A stretch of 64,000 nt of DNA from Larsenimonas salina. GTDB lineage: Bacteria; Pseudomonadota; Gammaproteobacteria; Pseudomonadales; Halomonadaceae. A program made the translations under genes and the position numbers. Of the stretch, positions 55,335 through 64,000 are shown one piece after another. The notes under the pieces are model-generated. The model was not told the DNA's origin. It worked only from the letters and a program-made list of their open reading frames with translations, and did no database searches. The stretch is taken from positions 1 through 64,000 of the forward strand of contig NZ_JAMLJJ010000004.1 of assembly GCF_023736155.1 (NCBI RefSeq), read 5' to 3'. The stretch's first letter is position 1. The number at the start of each line of letters is the position of its first letter.

Positions 55335-56360
55335 ATGAGTTCCGCCCCTGTGACGCTTGGCAGCCTGTTCGACCAGGCTGGCATCGAGCCGCTCTACATT
55401 CACCTGGGCCGCGAGATCAGCCGATGCGATCACGCAACGTTTGAAGCGTTCGAGACCCAACAGGCCCCCTGGCCCTCACCCTGGCAACAGCGCGCTCATC
55501 TTGGCATCGTCTTCGAGCTTGAAGGCGCCACTGCGTCAACTACCGTGGTCTGGTTCCTGGCGTTTCCGCTGGATGAGCAAGGCTTTCTCGACCCGGCGAT
55601 GCGCGATGGGTTTATCCACCGTCTGCTGCATACTCTTGGCCAGCAGCCGCTGGATACGCTGGCCGCCTCCGAGGAGGTCGTGCCGCTGATGAAAGACAAC
55701 CCACTTGCCTTCGAGCCCAGCGACCTATCGCTTGCCCTCTTTCATGCGCTGGTTGCCCGAGCGCAACACCGCCCAGCCAGTAGTCACTGTGAAATGGCCG
55801 AGGCCTATTTTAACGGCTCTATGCCCGATAGGCACTGGGAAGTCTTGGGTTGGCAGGGCGTGGCTGATTACGTCATACGCCGAGACGGCGCCAGTGAACG
55901 TCACCTCGCGACCCGCCTCGATACTCTACCCGACCCGGCACTGGTTGCGCTCAATGCCTGTCTCGAATTTTGCCCCCCACTAAGCGGCGAACTGATCGAG
56001 GCCTTGAAGCAGCAAAGCGTCAGCGCCTCGTCTTCGGAAGTAAGACAGAGCTGTCTCCGAGCGGGACTTGCAAGCGCACGACCCGAGGCGGCCGAGTGGG
56101 CCAATGACCTGCTCGAGAAAACGTCAGTAGACGATGAAACACTCGCTGTCTTTGCCGTACGCGGCTGGCATCATCTTGAGCATGAGACGAGACTTCACCG
56201 GTTCCTCGACCAGTTGAGCAAGTCGTCTACACTGGATATGGCACAGTGGCTCAAATCGCTTGCTCTACTGCCAAGACTTCGCTTACCGCTGTTAATGATG
56301 CTGAAAAACGCACCAGATGACTCTTTGCTGGCACGCCGACTTGATCAATTGACGATGTGA
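55335..56360 (+). CDS. DUF3549-family-like protein
   Basis: 341 residues, soluble, without signal peptide. The N-terminus (LGSLFDQAGIEPLYIHLGREISRCDHATFEAFE) and the VWFLAFPLDEQGFLDPAMRDGFIHRLL segment match what I recall of DUF3549 proteins of Pseudomonas and Halomonas. The second half looks like helical repeats. Function is unknown. It ends 27 bases before the rimB-like start, so it may share a transcript. Confidence 0.7.
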   Translation: MSSAPVTLGSLFDQAGIEPLYIHLGREISRCDHATFEAFETQQAPWPSPWQQRAHLGIVFELEGATASTTVVWFLAFPLDEQGFLDPAMRDGFIHRLLHTLGQQPLDTLAASEEVVPLMKDNPLAFEPSDLSLALFHALVARAQHRPASSHCEMAEAYFNGSMPDRHWEVLGWQGVADYVIRRDGASERHLATRLDTLPDPALVALNACLEFCPPLSGELIEALKQQSVSASSSEVRQSCLRAGLASARPEAAEWANDLLEKTSVDDETLAVFAVRGWHHLEHETRLHRFLDQLSKSSTLDMAQWLKSLALLPRLRLPLLMMLKNAPDDSLLARRLDQLTM

Positions 56361-56387
56361 GATCGCCATGACTTCACTGCCCTATGA

Positions 56388-56805
56388 GCCCCGTGCCATT
56401 GTTGGACGCAGGGAAATAGTCACGCTCCCCGAGCTTGAGCTTCGCCTACCCTGTAAGGTCGATACCGGTGCACGCACCTCGGCGCTCCATGCCGAAAACA
56501 TTACGCCGTTTGAACGCAATGGCCATTGGTATGTCCGTTTCGACAGCTGGAGCGGCGATGGAGAAGGCGCATCTCGCCATTTCGAACTGCCGCTTTACGA
56601 TCGACGTCAGGTTAAAAGCTCGAATGGCCACAGCGAAAATCGCTGCGTTATTCGCACTCTGATGGAATTGGGCGAGCTTTCCTACGATATCGAACTGACC
56701 CTGGTCGACCGTCAGGACATGCGGCACCCAATGTTATTGGGCCGGCGCGCCATGCGCCGTCTTTTAGTGGCGCCCGGCGCTTCTTTTCTCCATGGCTCGC
56801 CCTGA
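56388..56805 (+). CDS. rimB: RimB-like retropepsin family protease (RimK-associated)
   Basis: About 138-145 residues. The aspartic-protease motif is LPCKVDTGARTSALHA (Asp-Thr-Gly), and the second conserved block is HPMLLGRRAMRRLLVAPGASF. This family (DUF785, ATP-dependent zinc protease fold) is found next to rimK. In Pseudomonas RimB removes or modulates glutamate tails added by RimK to ribosomal protein S6. The first in-frame ATG is at 56368 (within the coordinates of the upstream gap); a codon or two inside would also be acceptable. Confidence 0.85.
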
Positions 56806-56832
56806 CAGGCGTCCATTTGCAGGAGACGTACC

Positions 56833-57741
56833 ATGCATATCGCTATCTTGTCTCGCAATCGCTCGCTGTATTCCACCAAACGCCTTGAAGAAGCGGCTCT
56901 GGAACGCGGGCATACGGTACGCATCATCGATACCCTGCGATGCTACATGAACATTGCCTCTCATCGCCCAACCATTCATTACAAGGGCGAAGAGCTTGAG
57001 CCCTTCGATGCGGTCATTCCTCGTATCGGCGCTTCGGTCACGTTCTATGGCTGCGCGGTTCTACGTCAATTCGAGATGATGGGCACCTATGTTCTAAACG
57101 ATTCGGTCGGGATCACCCGTTCGCGCGATAAGCTGCGCTCATTGCAGCTTCTTTCACGCAAGGGGTTGGGCCTGCCCGTGACCGGGTTCGCGCACTCACC
57201 GGATGATATTCCGGACCTGATCAAGATGGTCAAGGGTGCACCACTGGTCATCAAACTTCTTGAAGGCACTCAAGGCATCGGTGTAGTTCTCGCCGAGACC
57301 AACCAGGCGGCCGAAAGCGTCATCCAGGCCTTCATGGGCATGAAGGCCAACATCATGGTCCAGGAGTACATCAAGGAAGCGAAAGGCGCTGATCTGCGCT
57401 GTCTGGTCGTGGGCGAGAAGGTCGTTGCCGCGATGAAGCGCCAGGCCGCCGATGGGGAGTTTCGCTCCAACCTTCACCGCGGGGGAACGGCAAGCAGCAT
57501 TCGAATCACTCCCGAAGAGCGCTCGACCGCCATTCGAGCCGCCAAGGCCATGGGGCTCAGAGTTGCCGGCGTAGATCTTTTACGTGCCAACCACGGCCCG
57601 GTCATCATGGAAGTGAATTCCTCACCAGGGCTTCAGGGCATCGAAACCACCACGCAGCGTGATATTGCCGGGCTGATCATAGAGCACATCGAGAAAAACG
57701 CATCGCACAAGCAAAAAGCACCGCCGAAACCTAAAGGTTAG
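56833..57741 (+). CDS. rimK: Ribosomal protein S6 glutamate ligase RimK
   Basis: 302 residues of the ATP-grasp superfamily. Key regions are [47 protein letters not shown], the ATP-grasp loop [19 protein letters not shown] and the metal site [15 protein letters not shown]. It adds glutamate residues to the C-terminus of S6. AGGAG lies upstream of the ATG. It follows the RimB-like gene with a 27-base gap; RimA is not in the window. Confidence 0.96.
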   Translation: MHIAILSRNRSLYSTKRLEEAALERGHTVRIIDTLRCYMNIASHRPTIHYKGEELEPFDAVIPRIGASVTFYGCAVLRQFEMMGTYVLNDSVGITRSRDKLRSLQLLSRKGLGLPVTGFAHSPDDIPDLIKMVKGAPLVIKLLEGTQGIGVVLAETNQAAESVIQAFMGMKANIMVQEYIKEAKGADLRCLVVGEKVVAAMKRQAADGEFRSNLHRGGTASSIRITPEERSTAIRAAKAMGLRVAGVDLLRANHGPVIMEVNSSPGLQGIETTTQRDIAGLIIEHIEKNASHKQKAPPKPKG

Positions 57742-57750
57742 GTTTTTCTT
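57727..57750 (+). terminator. Terminator overlapping the rimK stop codon
   Basis: AAACCTAA and TTAGGTTT form an 8-bp stem around AGG, followed by a T-rich tract. The right arm includes the rimK stop codon. Confidence 0.7.
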
Positions 57751-57818
57751 AATGGCGGGGTCTGGCAAACTATCCATTACTCGCCTTCATACTACTGCGT
57801 CACCGGAGGTGGCCGCGC

Positions 57819-58313
57819 ATGTTTCTCGATAATCGCCAAGTGGCGATGGATAGCTTGCTGGAAGCTCTGGCCGACAGCCTCGATTATTTTCAGGATAACG
57901 TGGAGCGTTTGCGCCCCTCGATCAAGGACGCTCTAAAGCCTTATTTCGAACAGCGCACCGCCGATCTGAAGACGCTTCAGTCCCAAAGCAAGACCTACCT
58001 GAATCTGCTGCCGCGCGATGCCGATGTCGAGCGCGATGACTACATGTGGCTATGGAGCCGACTCAAAAGCTTCGTGGGGGATGACAGCCAGGTCTTGATT
58101 AACGAGCTGCTCGAGCAGGAGCGCGTGTTGATGCAAGCCATTTCAACCGCTTTCACGCATGATTTGCCCGAGCAGATTGACCCGACGCTCGAGCGCATCT
58201 GGTCGGATTGCCGAGCACTTATTCGCGAATTGTATCAGCAGCAGAAAAAAGAGCGTGGCGAACGCCTACCTCGACAGCGCAGAGCCGGCAGACGGCGCTC
58301 GCAACAGCAGTAA
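57819..58313 (+). CDS. Hypothetical helical protein
   Basis: 164 residues with no signal peptide or membrane segment. It is helical and charged: FLDNRQVAMDSLLEALADSLDYFQDNVERL in the first part, LLEQERVLMQAISTAFTHDLPEQIDPTLERIW in the second, and a very basic tail rich in Arg and Gln (about residues 145-164) that could bind nucleic acid or membranes. GGAGG lies 9 bases before the ATG. I do not recognise the family. Confidence 0.7.
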   Translation: MFLDNRQVAMDSLLEALADSLDYFQDNVERLRPSIKDALKPYFEQRTADLKTLQSQSKTYLNLLPRDADVERDDYMWLWSRLKSFVGDDSQVLINELLEQERVLMQAISTAFTHDLPEQIDPTLERIWSDCRALIRELYQQQKKERGERLPRQRRAGRRRSQQQ

Positions 58314-58328
58314 TTCTTCAATGAGCTC

Positions 58329-58359
58329 AATCGACCGATAATTCAATTATCGGTCGATT
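58329..58359. repeat. 31-bp perfect inverted repeat across the sanA-like stop codon
   Basis: Two 15-base arms (AATCGACCGATAATT and its exact complement) flank a single central C. The minus-strand stop codon of the SanA-like gene lies at the centre, and the site is 15 bases after the convergent hypothetical gene. T-tracts are absent, so it is not a classical terminator, though the stem is very stable. Confidence 0.85.
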
Positions 58360-59002
58360 CGATCGGAAGCGCGGGCCCCAGAAAATGAGGCACCCGGTGC
58401 CATAGAAACAGATCGCCTACCGTGGCCGCTCGAGCGAGCCACTCTCTGACTCGCATTGATGCATCAAGGCGAGGACGATTCGCCTCAGCAACACACCCAT
58501 ACGCATCCAACCCAAGATGGTTGGCAATGAACAATGCCCGTGGCAAGTGCCAATCCTGAGTAATCAGAACCGCTTTTGAGACCCTAAAGACCGAATGGGC
58601 GCGATACACGGTTTCAAAGGTACTGAAACCTGCAAAATCCATGGTCATTGAATGAGCGGGAACATGTTGAGCATGAAGCGCGCGCCACATATAGCGCGGC
58701 TCGTTGTAATAGCGGGTGCGATTATCGCCGGAAAGAAGAAGATGATCGACGGTGCCAAGCCTTAAAAGCTGTGCGGCGGTATCAATCCGAGCATGAAAAT
58801 GAGGATTCGAACCACCGCCTTTCAAGCCGTAGGAAGTACCGAAGACAACGCCGACAGGCGCGTGGGGGCATTCAAGCGCATCCTGTGTAATCTGGTCGCG
58901 TGTCGACAGAATGACCCAGGCGTTTAGGGCTGTCAGCACCGCAAACACGGTCATAAGCGCCCATGAGCCGCCCTTGACCACCATCACGGTCAGTCTTTTC
59001 AT
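58343..59002 (-). CDS. SanA/ElyC/YdcF-family inner-membrane protein
   Basis: 219 residues. One N-terminal transmembrane segment (about residues 8-30) precedes a DUF218 domain: APVGVVFGTSYGLKGGGSNPHFHARIDTAAQLL, VDHLLLSGDNRTRYYNEPRYMWRAL, VPAHSMTMDFAGFSTFETVYRAHSVF and VLITQDWHLPRALFIANHLGLDA. E. coli SanA affects envelope permeability to vancomycin. The last codons form half of a perfect inverted repeat. Confidence 0.9.
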   Translation of the reverse strand: MKRLTVMVVKGGSWALMTVFAVLTALNAWVILSTRDQITQDALECPHAPVGVVFGTSYGLKGGGSNPHFHARIDTAAQLLRLGTVDHLLLSGDNRTRYYNEPRYMWRALHAQHVPAHSMTMDFAGFSTFETVYRAHSVFRVSKAVLITQDWHLPRALFIANHLGLDAYGCVAEANRPRLDASMRVREWLARAATVGDLFLWHRVPHFLGPALPIESTDN

Positions 59003-59043
59003 GCCGCCCTCACCCGCACCATGATCTGTCTACCGCGCTGGAC

Positions 59044-59610
59044 TCAGAACATGCCCAGTTCCAGACGCGCCTCCTCGCTCATCATGTCACGGGACCAAGG
59101 AGGACTAAAAACGATTTCGATATTGACCTTGGAAATTTGAGGCGCCCCGAGAATCTTGTGACGTGCATCTTCAGCAATGACCTCGCCCATACCGCAGCCA
59201 GGCGCCGTCAGCGTCATGCGAATATTAACCACGCGCTCGCCTGAAATCAGAGTATCAAGGCGACACCCGTAGACAAGGCCAAGTTCAACGATATCGACCG
59301 GGATTTCCGGGTCAAAGCACGTATGAAGCTGCTCCCAGATAAACGCCTCGATCTCATCGTCGGTGGCGTCTTCATGAAGTGTGGGCCTTGGAAGAGAATC
59401 AAGGCCAAGTGCATCGAGTTTGTAACCTTCAATCAGGTAAAGCCGGCCCTCCAGCAACACACTGACGGATGAGCCCATGGCCTGCATGACCTGTACAACC
59501 GCATCCTCTTCAAGGACAACCGGCTTTCCAAACGGAATCGAGATGGCTTCGACGGCACGCTGCAGAGGCATTTGCTGCCCCTTGGATACCCCATCCAGCG
59601 GGTTACTCAT
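59044..59610 (-). CDS. sufT: Iron-sulfur cluster assembly protein SufT
   Basis: 188 residues. The MIP18/DUF59 domain occupies the C-terminal half: TCFDPEIPVDIVELGLVYGCRLD, NIRMTLTAPGCGMGEVIAEDARHKI with the conserved Cys, and VNIEIVFSPPWSRDMMSEEARLELGM. SufT proteins support cluster maturation when Fe-S demand is high. It is the last gene of the suf operon, 9 bases after sufS. Confidence 0.95.
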   Translation of the reverse strand: MSNPLDGVSKGQQMPLQRAVEAISIPFGKPVVLEEDAVVQVMQAMGSSVSVLLEGRLYLIEGYKLDALGLDSLPRPTLHEDATDDEIEAFIWEQLHTCFDPEIPVDIVELGLVYGCRLDTLISGERVVNIRMTLTAPGCGMGEVIAEDARHKILGAPQISKVNIEIVFSPPWSRDMMSEEARLELGMF

Positions 59611-59619
59611 TGCCTCTCC

Positions 59620-60864
59620 TCAGCGCAGCATCTTGATGACGCGCCCAAGCGCATCGACGAATTGATCCGCTTCTTCGAGCGTATTGTAGACACCAAACGA
59701 CGCTCGGCAGGTGGCATCGAGTCCGAACTTTTGCATCAGCGGCTGAGCGCAGTGATGCCCGGTACGAATTGCCACGCCGAACTGATCGATCAGAAGCCCG
59801 ATGTCCTGCGAGTGCGCCCCTTCGACCACAAATGAAATCACGCCGCACTTGTTTGGCGCCGTACCGATCAGGGAAAGACCATCGATGGACTCAAGGCGCT
59901 GCGTGGTATGCGAAAGAAGCGTCTGCTCCCACTCGGTTACCAGCTCGAAATGCAGGTTGGTCAGCCACCGAATGGCCCGATCAAGTGCAATCGCCTCGCC
60001 AATGGCCGGCGTTCCAGCCTCGAACTTGTGAGGCGGTGCCGCGAACGTGGTGCCTTCCGTAAGCGTTACCTTGCTGATCATCTCACCGCCGCCTTGCCAG
60101 GGCGGCATCGCCTCGAGCAGCTCGAGACGACCGTATAACGCACCGATACCGGTCGGCCCGTAAATCTTGTGGCCGGAAAAGGCGTAGAAATCCGCGCCCA
60201 GCGCCTGTACATCGACACGCGCATGGGCCACCGCCTGGGCGCCATCGACCAGAATCAGCGCCCCCTGTGCATGAGCAAGCGCGGCAAGCTCACTGACAGG
60301 GTTGATGGTCCCAAGGGCGTTCGACACATGATTGACCGCCACCAGCCGTGTCCGCTCATCGATCAGCGAACGCGCAGCGTCCAGATCCAGAACGCCTCGC
60401 GCGTCGACAGGAATGACGCTTAGCGTGAACCCAAGCTCCGTCGATAACATCTGCCACGGCACGATGTTGGAGTGGTGCTCCATCTCACTGATAATGACGC
60501 GATCACCAGCACGCAGGTTCGCGCGGCCCCAGGTATTGGCCACCAGATTGATGGCCTCGGTGGTGCCGCGCGTGAACACGATTTCCTCAACGCGTTCGGC
60601 GTTCAGAAACTCCCGCACCGTATCACGCGCCCGCTCGAACGCCGCCGTGGCTTCATCCGCCAGGGAATGCAATCCCCGGTGAATGTTGGCGTTATAACGA
60701 TTGAAGTAATCGCTGTAGGCCTCGAGCACCGGGGTCGGCGTTTGAGTGGTCGCTGCGTTATCGAGGTAAACCAGGGGCTTACCGTCATGCAGCAAACGCG
60801 AAAGTATCGGGAACTCGGCGCGAATCTCTTCGACATCCAACGCCAGCGTTGAGTCCATCGTCAT
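59620..60864 (-). CDS. sufS: Cysteine desulfurase SufS
   Basis: 414 residues, class II (Csd/SufS) PLP enzyme. PLP Lys is in FYAFSGHKIYGPTGIGALYG, the active-site Cys is in VAIRTGHHCAQPLMQKF, and the N-terminal LVYLDNAATTQTPTPVLEAYSDYF is typical. It provides sulfur from L-cysteine to the SufBCD scaffold. No SufE or SufU is seen in this window. It overlaps sufD by four bases. Confidence 0.97.
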   Translation of the reverse strand: MTMDSTLALDVEEIRAEFPILSRLLHDGKPLVYLDNAATTQTPTPVLEAYSDYFNRYNANIHRGLHSLADEATAAFERARDTVREFLNAERVEEIVFTRGTTEAINLVANTWGRANLRAGDRVIISEMEHHSNIVPWQMLSTELGFTLSVIPVDARGVLDLDAARSLIDERTRLVAVNHVSNALGTINPVSELAALAHAQGALILVDGAQAVAHARVDVQALGADFYAFSGHKIYGPTGIGALYGRLELLEAMPPWQGGGEMISKVTLTEGTTFAAPPHKFEAGTPAIGEAIALDRAIRWLTNLHFELVTEWEQTLLSHTTQRLESIDGLSLIGTAPNKCGVISFVVEGAHSQDIGLLIDQFGVAIRTGHHCAQPLMQKFGLDATCRASFGVYNTLEEADQFVDALGRVIKMLR

Positions 60865-62192
60865 GCGTCCTGTGCCTCCACCAAATCCTGAAGATTGAAT
60901 CGGTCCGGCAACTTGCCGGCAACGGCCCGCTCAACGCGCAGGGCGATGTTCGGCTCGTTGACGCTATCGAGTACTTCACCGGCGAAGGCAAGCGTCAGCA
61001 GACCACGCGCCATGGCTTCATCGAGGCCACGGGCACGCATGGCGAACACTGCACGTTCATCGAGCTGACCGGTGGTCGTACCGTGCGAGCATAGAACGTC
61101 GTCGGCGTAGATCAGAAGCTCCGGCTTGGTGTCGATCTCGGCGCGATCGGAGAGCAACAGGTTGGCATTGTTCTGATAGCCGCGCACCTGCTGGGCATCG
61201 CGCTTGATGTGCACCAGGCCGTTGAACACGCCTCGGGCACGGTCATCGAGAATACCCTTGTAGTTCTCGTTGGAATACGTACGCGGCGCGTTGTGATGCA
61301 CCTTGGTGTGGTTGTCCATATGCTGGCGCCCACGGCCAAAGAACAGCCCATAGTAATCACAGACAGCATTTTCATCGTTGAGCTCGGCCACCAGATCGTT
61401 TCGCGCGATCGACCCGCCCAGGTTCAGGTTGAACGAGCGGTAATGGCTGTCTCTCGCCTGCTCGATGTGCACGCTTGCGATATGAAATTCCTGCGTACTG
61501 GCTTCCTGAAGCTTGTAGTGCACCAGGTGCGCTGCCTTCTCGACGAAAAGCTCACTGACCACGTTGGTCAGGTTGGCCGCGCCCTCTTCACCGATATAGT
61601 GCTCGATGATGGTAGCCTCGCTCTGAGAGCCCGCTTCGATAATCACGCGAGGGTGCGTCATGACCGGCGCATCTTGCTTTCGCGACACGAACAGCAGATA
61701 GACTGGCTTGTCGAGCGCAACACGCCGGCCGATACGCACGATGGCGCCTTCGGCGGTGAACGCCGCATTCAGTGCTGAAAACGCAGAGAAATCAACGTTA
61801 TTCAACCGCCCGAGCGCGCCACCGACGGCTTCATGATTGCTGGCCAATGCCTGTGACAACGGCTCGACGCTGACGTCACCTTCAAGCCCCTCGAGGGAGG
61901 AAAGCTCGGCGCTAAACACACCATCGACGAACACCATCCGATACGCATCGATCTCAAGCATCATGGCATCGAGCTGAGCGCGATCAAAATCCGCATTATC
62001 GGTCAGCGCAAACTGCTGTTTGGCGATCGCTGAAACGTCAGTGTACTTCCACTCTTCGTTCTTGCGGTTCGGAAAGCCGACCGCCTCGAAACGAGCAGCG
62101 CCGGCCTGGCGTCTTGCGGCGATCCAGCTCGGCTCGGCGTCAAGCTGCTTGCGGGCACCGAGCTGGTCGAGAAAGCCCTGTACTCCAGTCAT
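60861..62192 (-). CDS. sufD: Fe-S cluster assembly protein SufD
   Basis: 443 residues. The C-terminal beta-helix region has VCDYYGLFFGRGRQHMDNHTKVHHNAPRTYSNENYKGILDDRARGVFNGLVHIKRDAQQVRGYQNNANLLLSDRAEIDTKPELLIYADDVLCSHGTTTGQLDERAVFAMRARGLDEAMARGLL motifs, including the HG(T/A)T block that holds the conserved His. SufD pairs with SufB in the SufBC2D scaffold. It overlaps sufC by four bases. Confidence 0.97.
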   Translation of the reverse strand: MTGVQGFLDQLGARKQLDAEPSWIAARRQAGAARFEAVGFPNRKNEEWKYTDVSAIAKQQFALTDNADFDRAQLDAMMLEIDAYRMVFVDGVFSAELSSLEGLEGDVSVEPLSQALASNHEAVGGALGRLNNVDFSAFSALNAAFTAEGAIVRIGRRVALDKPVYLLFVSRKQDAPVMTHPRVIIEAGSQSEATIIEHYIGEEGAANLTNVVSELFVEKAAHLVHYKLQEASTQEFHIASVHIEQARDSHYRSFNLNLGGSIARNDLVAELNDENAVCDYYGLFFGRGRQHMDNHTKVHHNAPRTYSNENYKGILDDRARGVFNGLVHIKRDAQQVRGYQNNANLLLSDRAEIDTKPELLIYADDVLCSHGTTTGQLDERAVFAMRARGLDEAMARGLLTLAFAGEVLDSVNEPNIALRVERAVAGKLPDRFNLQDLVEAQDA

Positions 62193-62941
62193 GCAACGCT
62201 CCCTTCGGTGAGCCAGTCATAGCCGCGGTCTTCAACTTCAGTGGCAAGCGTCTTGTCGCCACTTTTGACGACGCGGCCGTCCATCAGAATATGCACCACA
62301 TCGGGCTCGATGTGATTCAGAAGCCGCTGATAGTGGGTCACCATCAAGATGGAGCGGTCTTCGCTTCGAAGCGAATTGACGCCCTGAGACACGACCTTCA
62401 TGGCATCGATATCGAGGCCGGAATCGATTTCATCAAGCAGGGCAAGCTTTGGCTGCAGCACCAGCATTTGCAGAATTTCGTTGCGCTTTTTCTCGCCGCC
62501 GGAAAACCCTTCGTTGACCGCGCGCTGCAGGAAGCTGTTGTCCATTTTCATGTAGGCAAGCTTTTCACGCACCAGCTTCATGAACTCCGGAGCCGGAATT
62601 TCACCTTCACCGCGCGCTTCGCGCTGTGCATTGAGCGCTGCTTTCAGCAAGTAGACGTTCTTGACGCCCGGGATCTCGACCGGGTACTGAAAGCCCATCA
62701 GAAGCCCGGCCCGTGCCCGGTCTTCCACCGCCATTTCCAGCAGATCCTCGCCTTCAAACGTGATGGTGCCCTGGGTCACTTCATACCCTTCGTTACCGGC
62801 CAGCACGGCCGACAGCGTCGATTTGCCAGCACCGTTCGGCCCCATGATGGCGTGCACCTCACCCGGGTTGATGGTGAGGTTGATGCCCTTGAGGATCTCC
62901 GTGCCGTCGATGCTGGCGTGCAGGTCTTTAATCTCTAACAT
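62189..62941 (-). CDS. sufC: Fe-S cluster assembly ATPase SufC
   Basis: 250 residues, ABC-type ATPase. Walker A is GPNGAGKSTLSAV, the signature region is EGFSGGEKKRNEILQML, and Walker B is LALLDEIDSGLDIDAM. It powers the SufBCD scaffold. I place the start at the ATG at 62941, where the family begins (MLEIKDLHASIDGTEIL); a longer open frame reaches back into sufB and is not family-like. Confidence 0.97.
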   Translation of the reverse strand: MLEIKDLHASIDGTEILKGINLTINPGEVHAIMGPNGAGKSTLSAVLAGNEGYEVTQGTITFEGEDLLEMAVEDRARAGLLMGFQYPVEIPGVKNVYLLKAALNAQREARGEGEIPAPEFMKLVREKLAYMKMDNSFLQRAVNEGFSGGEKKRNEILQMLVLQPKLALLDEIDSGLDIDAMKVVSQGVNSLRSEDRSILMVTHYQRLLNHIEPDVVHILMDGRVVKSGDKTLATEVEDRGYDWLTEGSVA

Positions 62942-63003
62942 GTTCAAGCCTTGAATAGGGTGGCAACGCGTGCCGTTGAAACAGAAAATTGATGACGCGG
63001 CGA

Positions 63004-64000
63004 TTAACCGACCGAGCCTTCCAGCGTCACGCTCAGAAGTGCTTCGGCCTCGACGGCGAATTCCATCGGCAACTCCTGGAACACGTCCTTGCAGAAGCCA
63101 TTGACGATCATGTTCACAGCGTCTTCTTCGTTGATGCCGCGGCTCTGGCAATAAAAGAGCTGATCTTCACCAATTTTCGAGGTTGTCGCCTCGTGCTCGA
63201 CCATCGATTTACTGTTGCTGATTTCCTGATACGGGAAGGTATGCGCCCCGCACTGGTCGCCAATCAGCAAGGAATCGCACTGCGTGAAGTTACGTGCGTT
63301 CTCGGCTCTCGGCAGAATCTTGACCAGTCCACGATAGGCCTGATCGCTTCTGCCGGCTGCAATCCCTTTCGACACGATGGTCGATTTGGTGTTTTTACCG
63401 ATGTGGATCATCTTGGTGCCGGTATCGGCCTGCTGACGTCCGTTGGTCACGGCCACCGAATAGAACTCACCGACGCTGTCATCACCGCGCAGCAGGCATG
63501 ACGGGTACTTCCAGGTAATTGCAGAACCTGTCTCGACCTGAGTCCAGCTGATCTTTGAACGATCGCCCCGGCAGTCGCCGCGTTTGGTCACGAAGTTATA
63601 GATGCCGCCCTTGCCGTCCTCATCGCCGGGATACCAGTTCTGAACGGTGGAGTATTTGATGTAGGCATCGTCTAGGGCCACGAGTTCGACCACGGCCGCA
63701 TGCAGCTGGTTTTCATCACGCTGGGGCGCGGTGCACCCTTCGAGGTAAGACACCTGGGCCTGCTTGTCGCAGATGATCAGCGTACGCTCGAACTGGCCGG
63801 TATTGGCGGCGTTGATACGGAAATAGGTCGAAAGCTCCATCGGGCACTCGACGCCTTCCGGCACGTAGACGAACGAGCCATCGGTGAACACGGCCGAATT
63901 GAGTGCTGCAAAGAAGTTATCGCCGCGCGAAACAACAGTGCCCAGGTACTGTTTGACCAGCTCCGGATGCTCACGGATTGCCTCTGAAATCGAACAAAAG
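63004..64000 (-). CDS. sufB: Fe-S cluster assembly protein SufB (5' part outside the window)
   Basis: The frame stays open to the window edge, leaving about 331 residues of the expected 480. Seen motifs are [79 protein letters not shown], and the C-terminal [40 protein letters not shown]. SufB holds the nascent cluster. It is the first gene of the operon visible here, 62 bases before sufC. Confidence 0.97.
   Translation of the reverse strand, partial: FCSISEAIREHPELVKQYLGTVVSRGDNFFAALNSAVFTDGSFVYVPEGVECPMELSTYFRINAANTGQFERTLIICDKQAQVSYLEGCTAPQRDENQLHAAVVELVALDDAYIKYSTVQNWYPGDEDGKGGIYNFVTKRGDCRGDRSKISWTQVETGSAITWKYPSCLLRGDDSVGEFYSVAVTNGRQQADTGTKMIHIGKNTKSTIVSKGIAAGRSDQAYRGLVKILPRAENARNFTQCDSLLIGDQCGAHTFPYQEISNSKSMVEHEATTSKIGEDQLFYCQSRGINEEDAVNMIVNGFCKDVFQELPMEFAVEAEALLSVTLEGSVG

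Noticed and set aside
62942-63151. Extended N-terminus for SufC
   Set aside because: The extra 70 residues overlap sufB and match no SufC; the family starts at the ATG at 62941.

Overview
The window reads as chromosome of a moderately GC-rich halophilic gammaproteobacterium, most likely Halomonadaceae (Halomonas or a close relative). This is inferred from the gene set (glycine-betaine uptake and oxidation, GDH180-type glutamate dehydrogenase, long-form QueF, tandem OmpW, RimB-RimK, DUF3549-like protein) and from conserved blocks such as clpS-clpA/infA/bpt/aat and sufBCDST. No database search was possible, so the genus is not fixed.

Region 1 (1-8451) is accessory in character and centred on compatible solutes. 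It holds the tail of a BCCT transporter, an MmgE/PrpD-family gene interrupted by two in-frame stop codons, a proVWX betaine ABC importer, a GbcA/Stc2-like Rieske oxygenase and a divergent LysR regulator. It ends in about 500 bases without a gene next to the 3' end of tRNA-Ser(GGA), a usual integration site for genomic islands.

Region 2 (8452-20428) is core: tRNA-Ser, a YdjA-like nitroreductase, queF, a YadGH-type ABC exporter, three tandem tRNA-Gly/tRNA-Glu pairs under one strong promoter, msrB, an RbgA-like GTPase, alaA, htpX with a recognisable heat-shock promoter, pdxB, a small WGR-like protein and rlmKL.

Region 3 (20645-38311) holds rmf, pyrD, a periplasmic protein with duplicated beta domains, a MOSC protein, the very large gdhB, trmA-murI, a DsrE-like membrane-anchored protein, a degenerate hemerythrin-like protein and the rarA-lolA-ftsK block.

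Region 4 (38520-49322) contains the N-degron pathway (aat, bpt, clpA, clpS) around infA, then rluE-nudJ, mnmA-hflD-purB, and roxA with a GNAT acetyltransferase. Region 5 (49380-58313) is envelope-oriented: a glycine-zipper lipoprotein, an LpxR-like lipid A deacylase, an InaA/LPS-kinase-like protein, two OmpW porins, BrnQ, a YqcC-like protein, a DUF3549-like protein, RimB-RimK and a helical hypothetical protein. Region 6 (58343-64000) has a SanA-like protein and the SUF iron-sulfur operon sufB-C-D-S-T, with sufB cut by the window edge.

I found no CRISPR array, insertion sequence, prophage or recognisable defence system. The items most worth following up are the doubly interrupted MmgE/PrpD gene beside the betaine cluster, the perfect 20-bp tandem repeat in the gbcA/lysR promoter region, the hemerythrin-like protein that has lost most iron ligands, the unusual inverted repeats near ompW, aat/ftsK and sanA, and the WGR-like small protein whose 3' end overlaps rlmKL.
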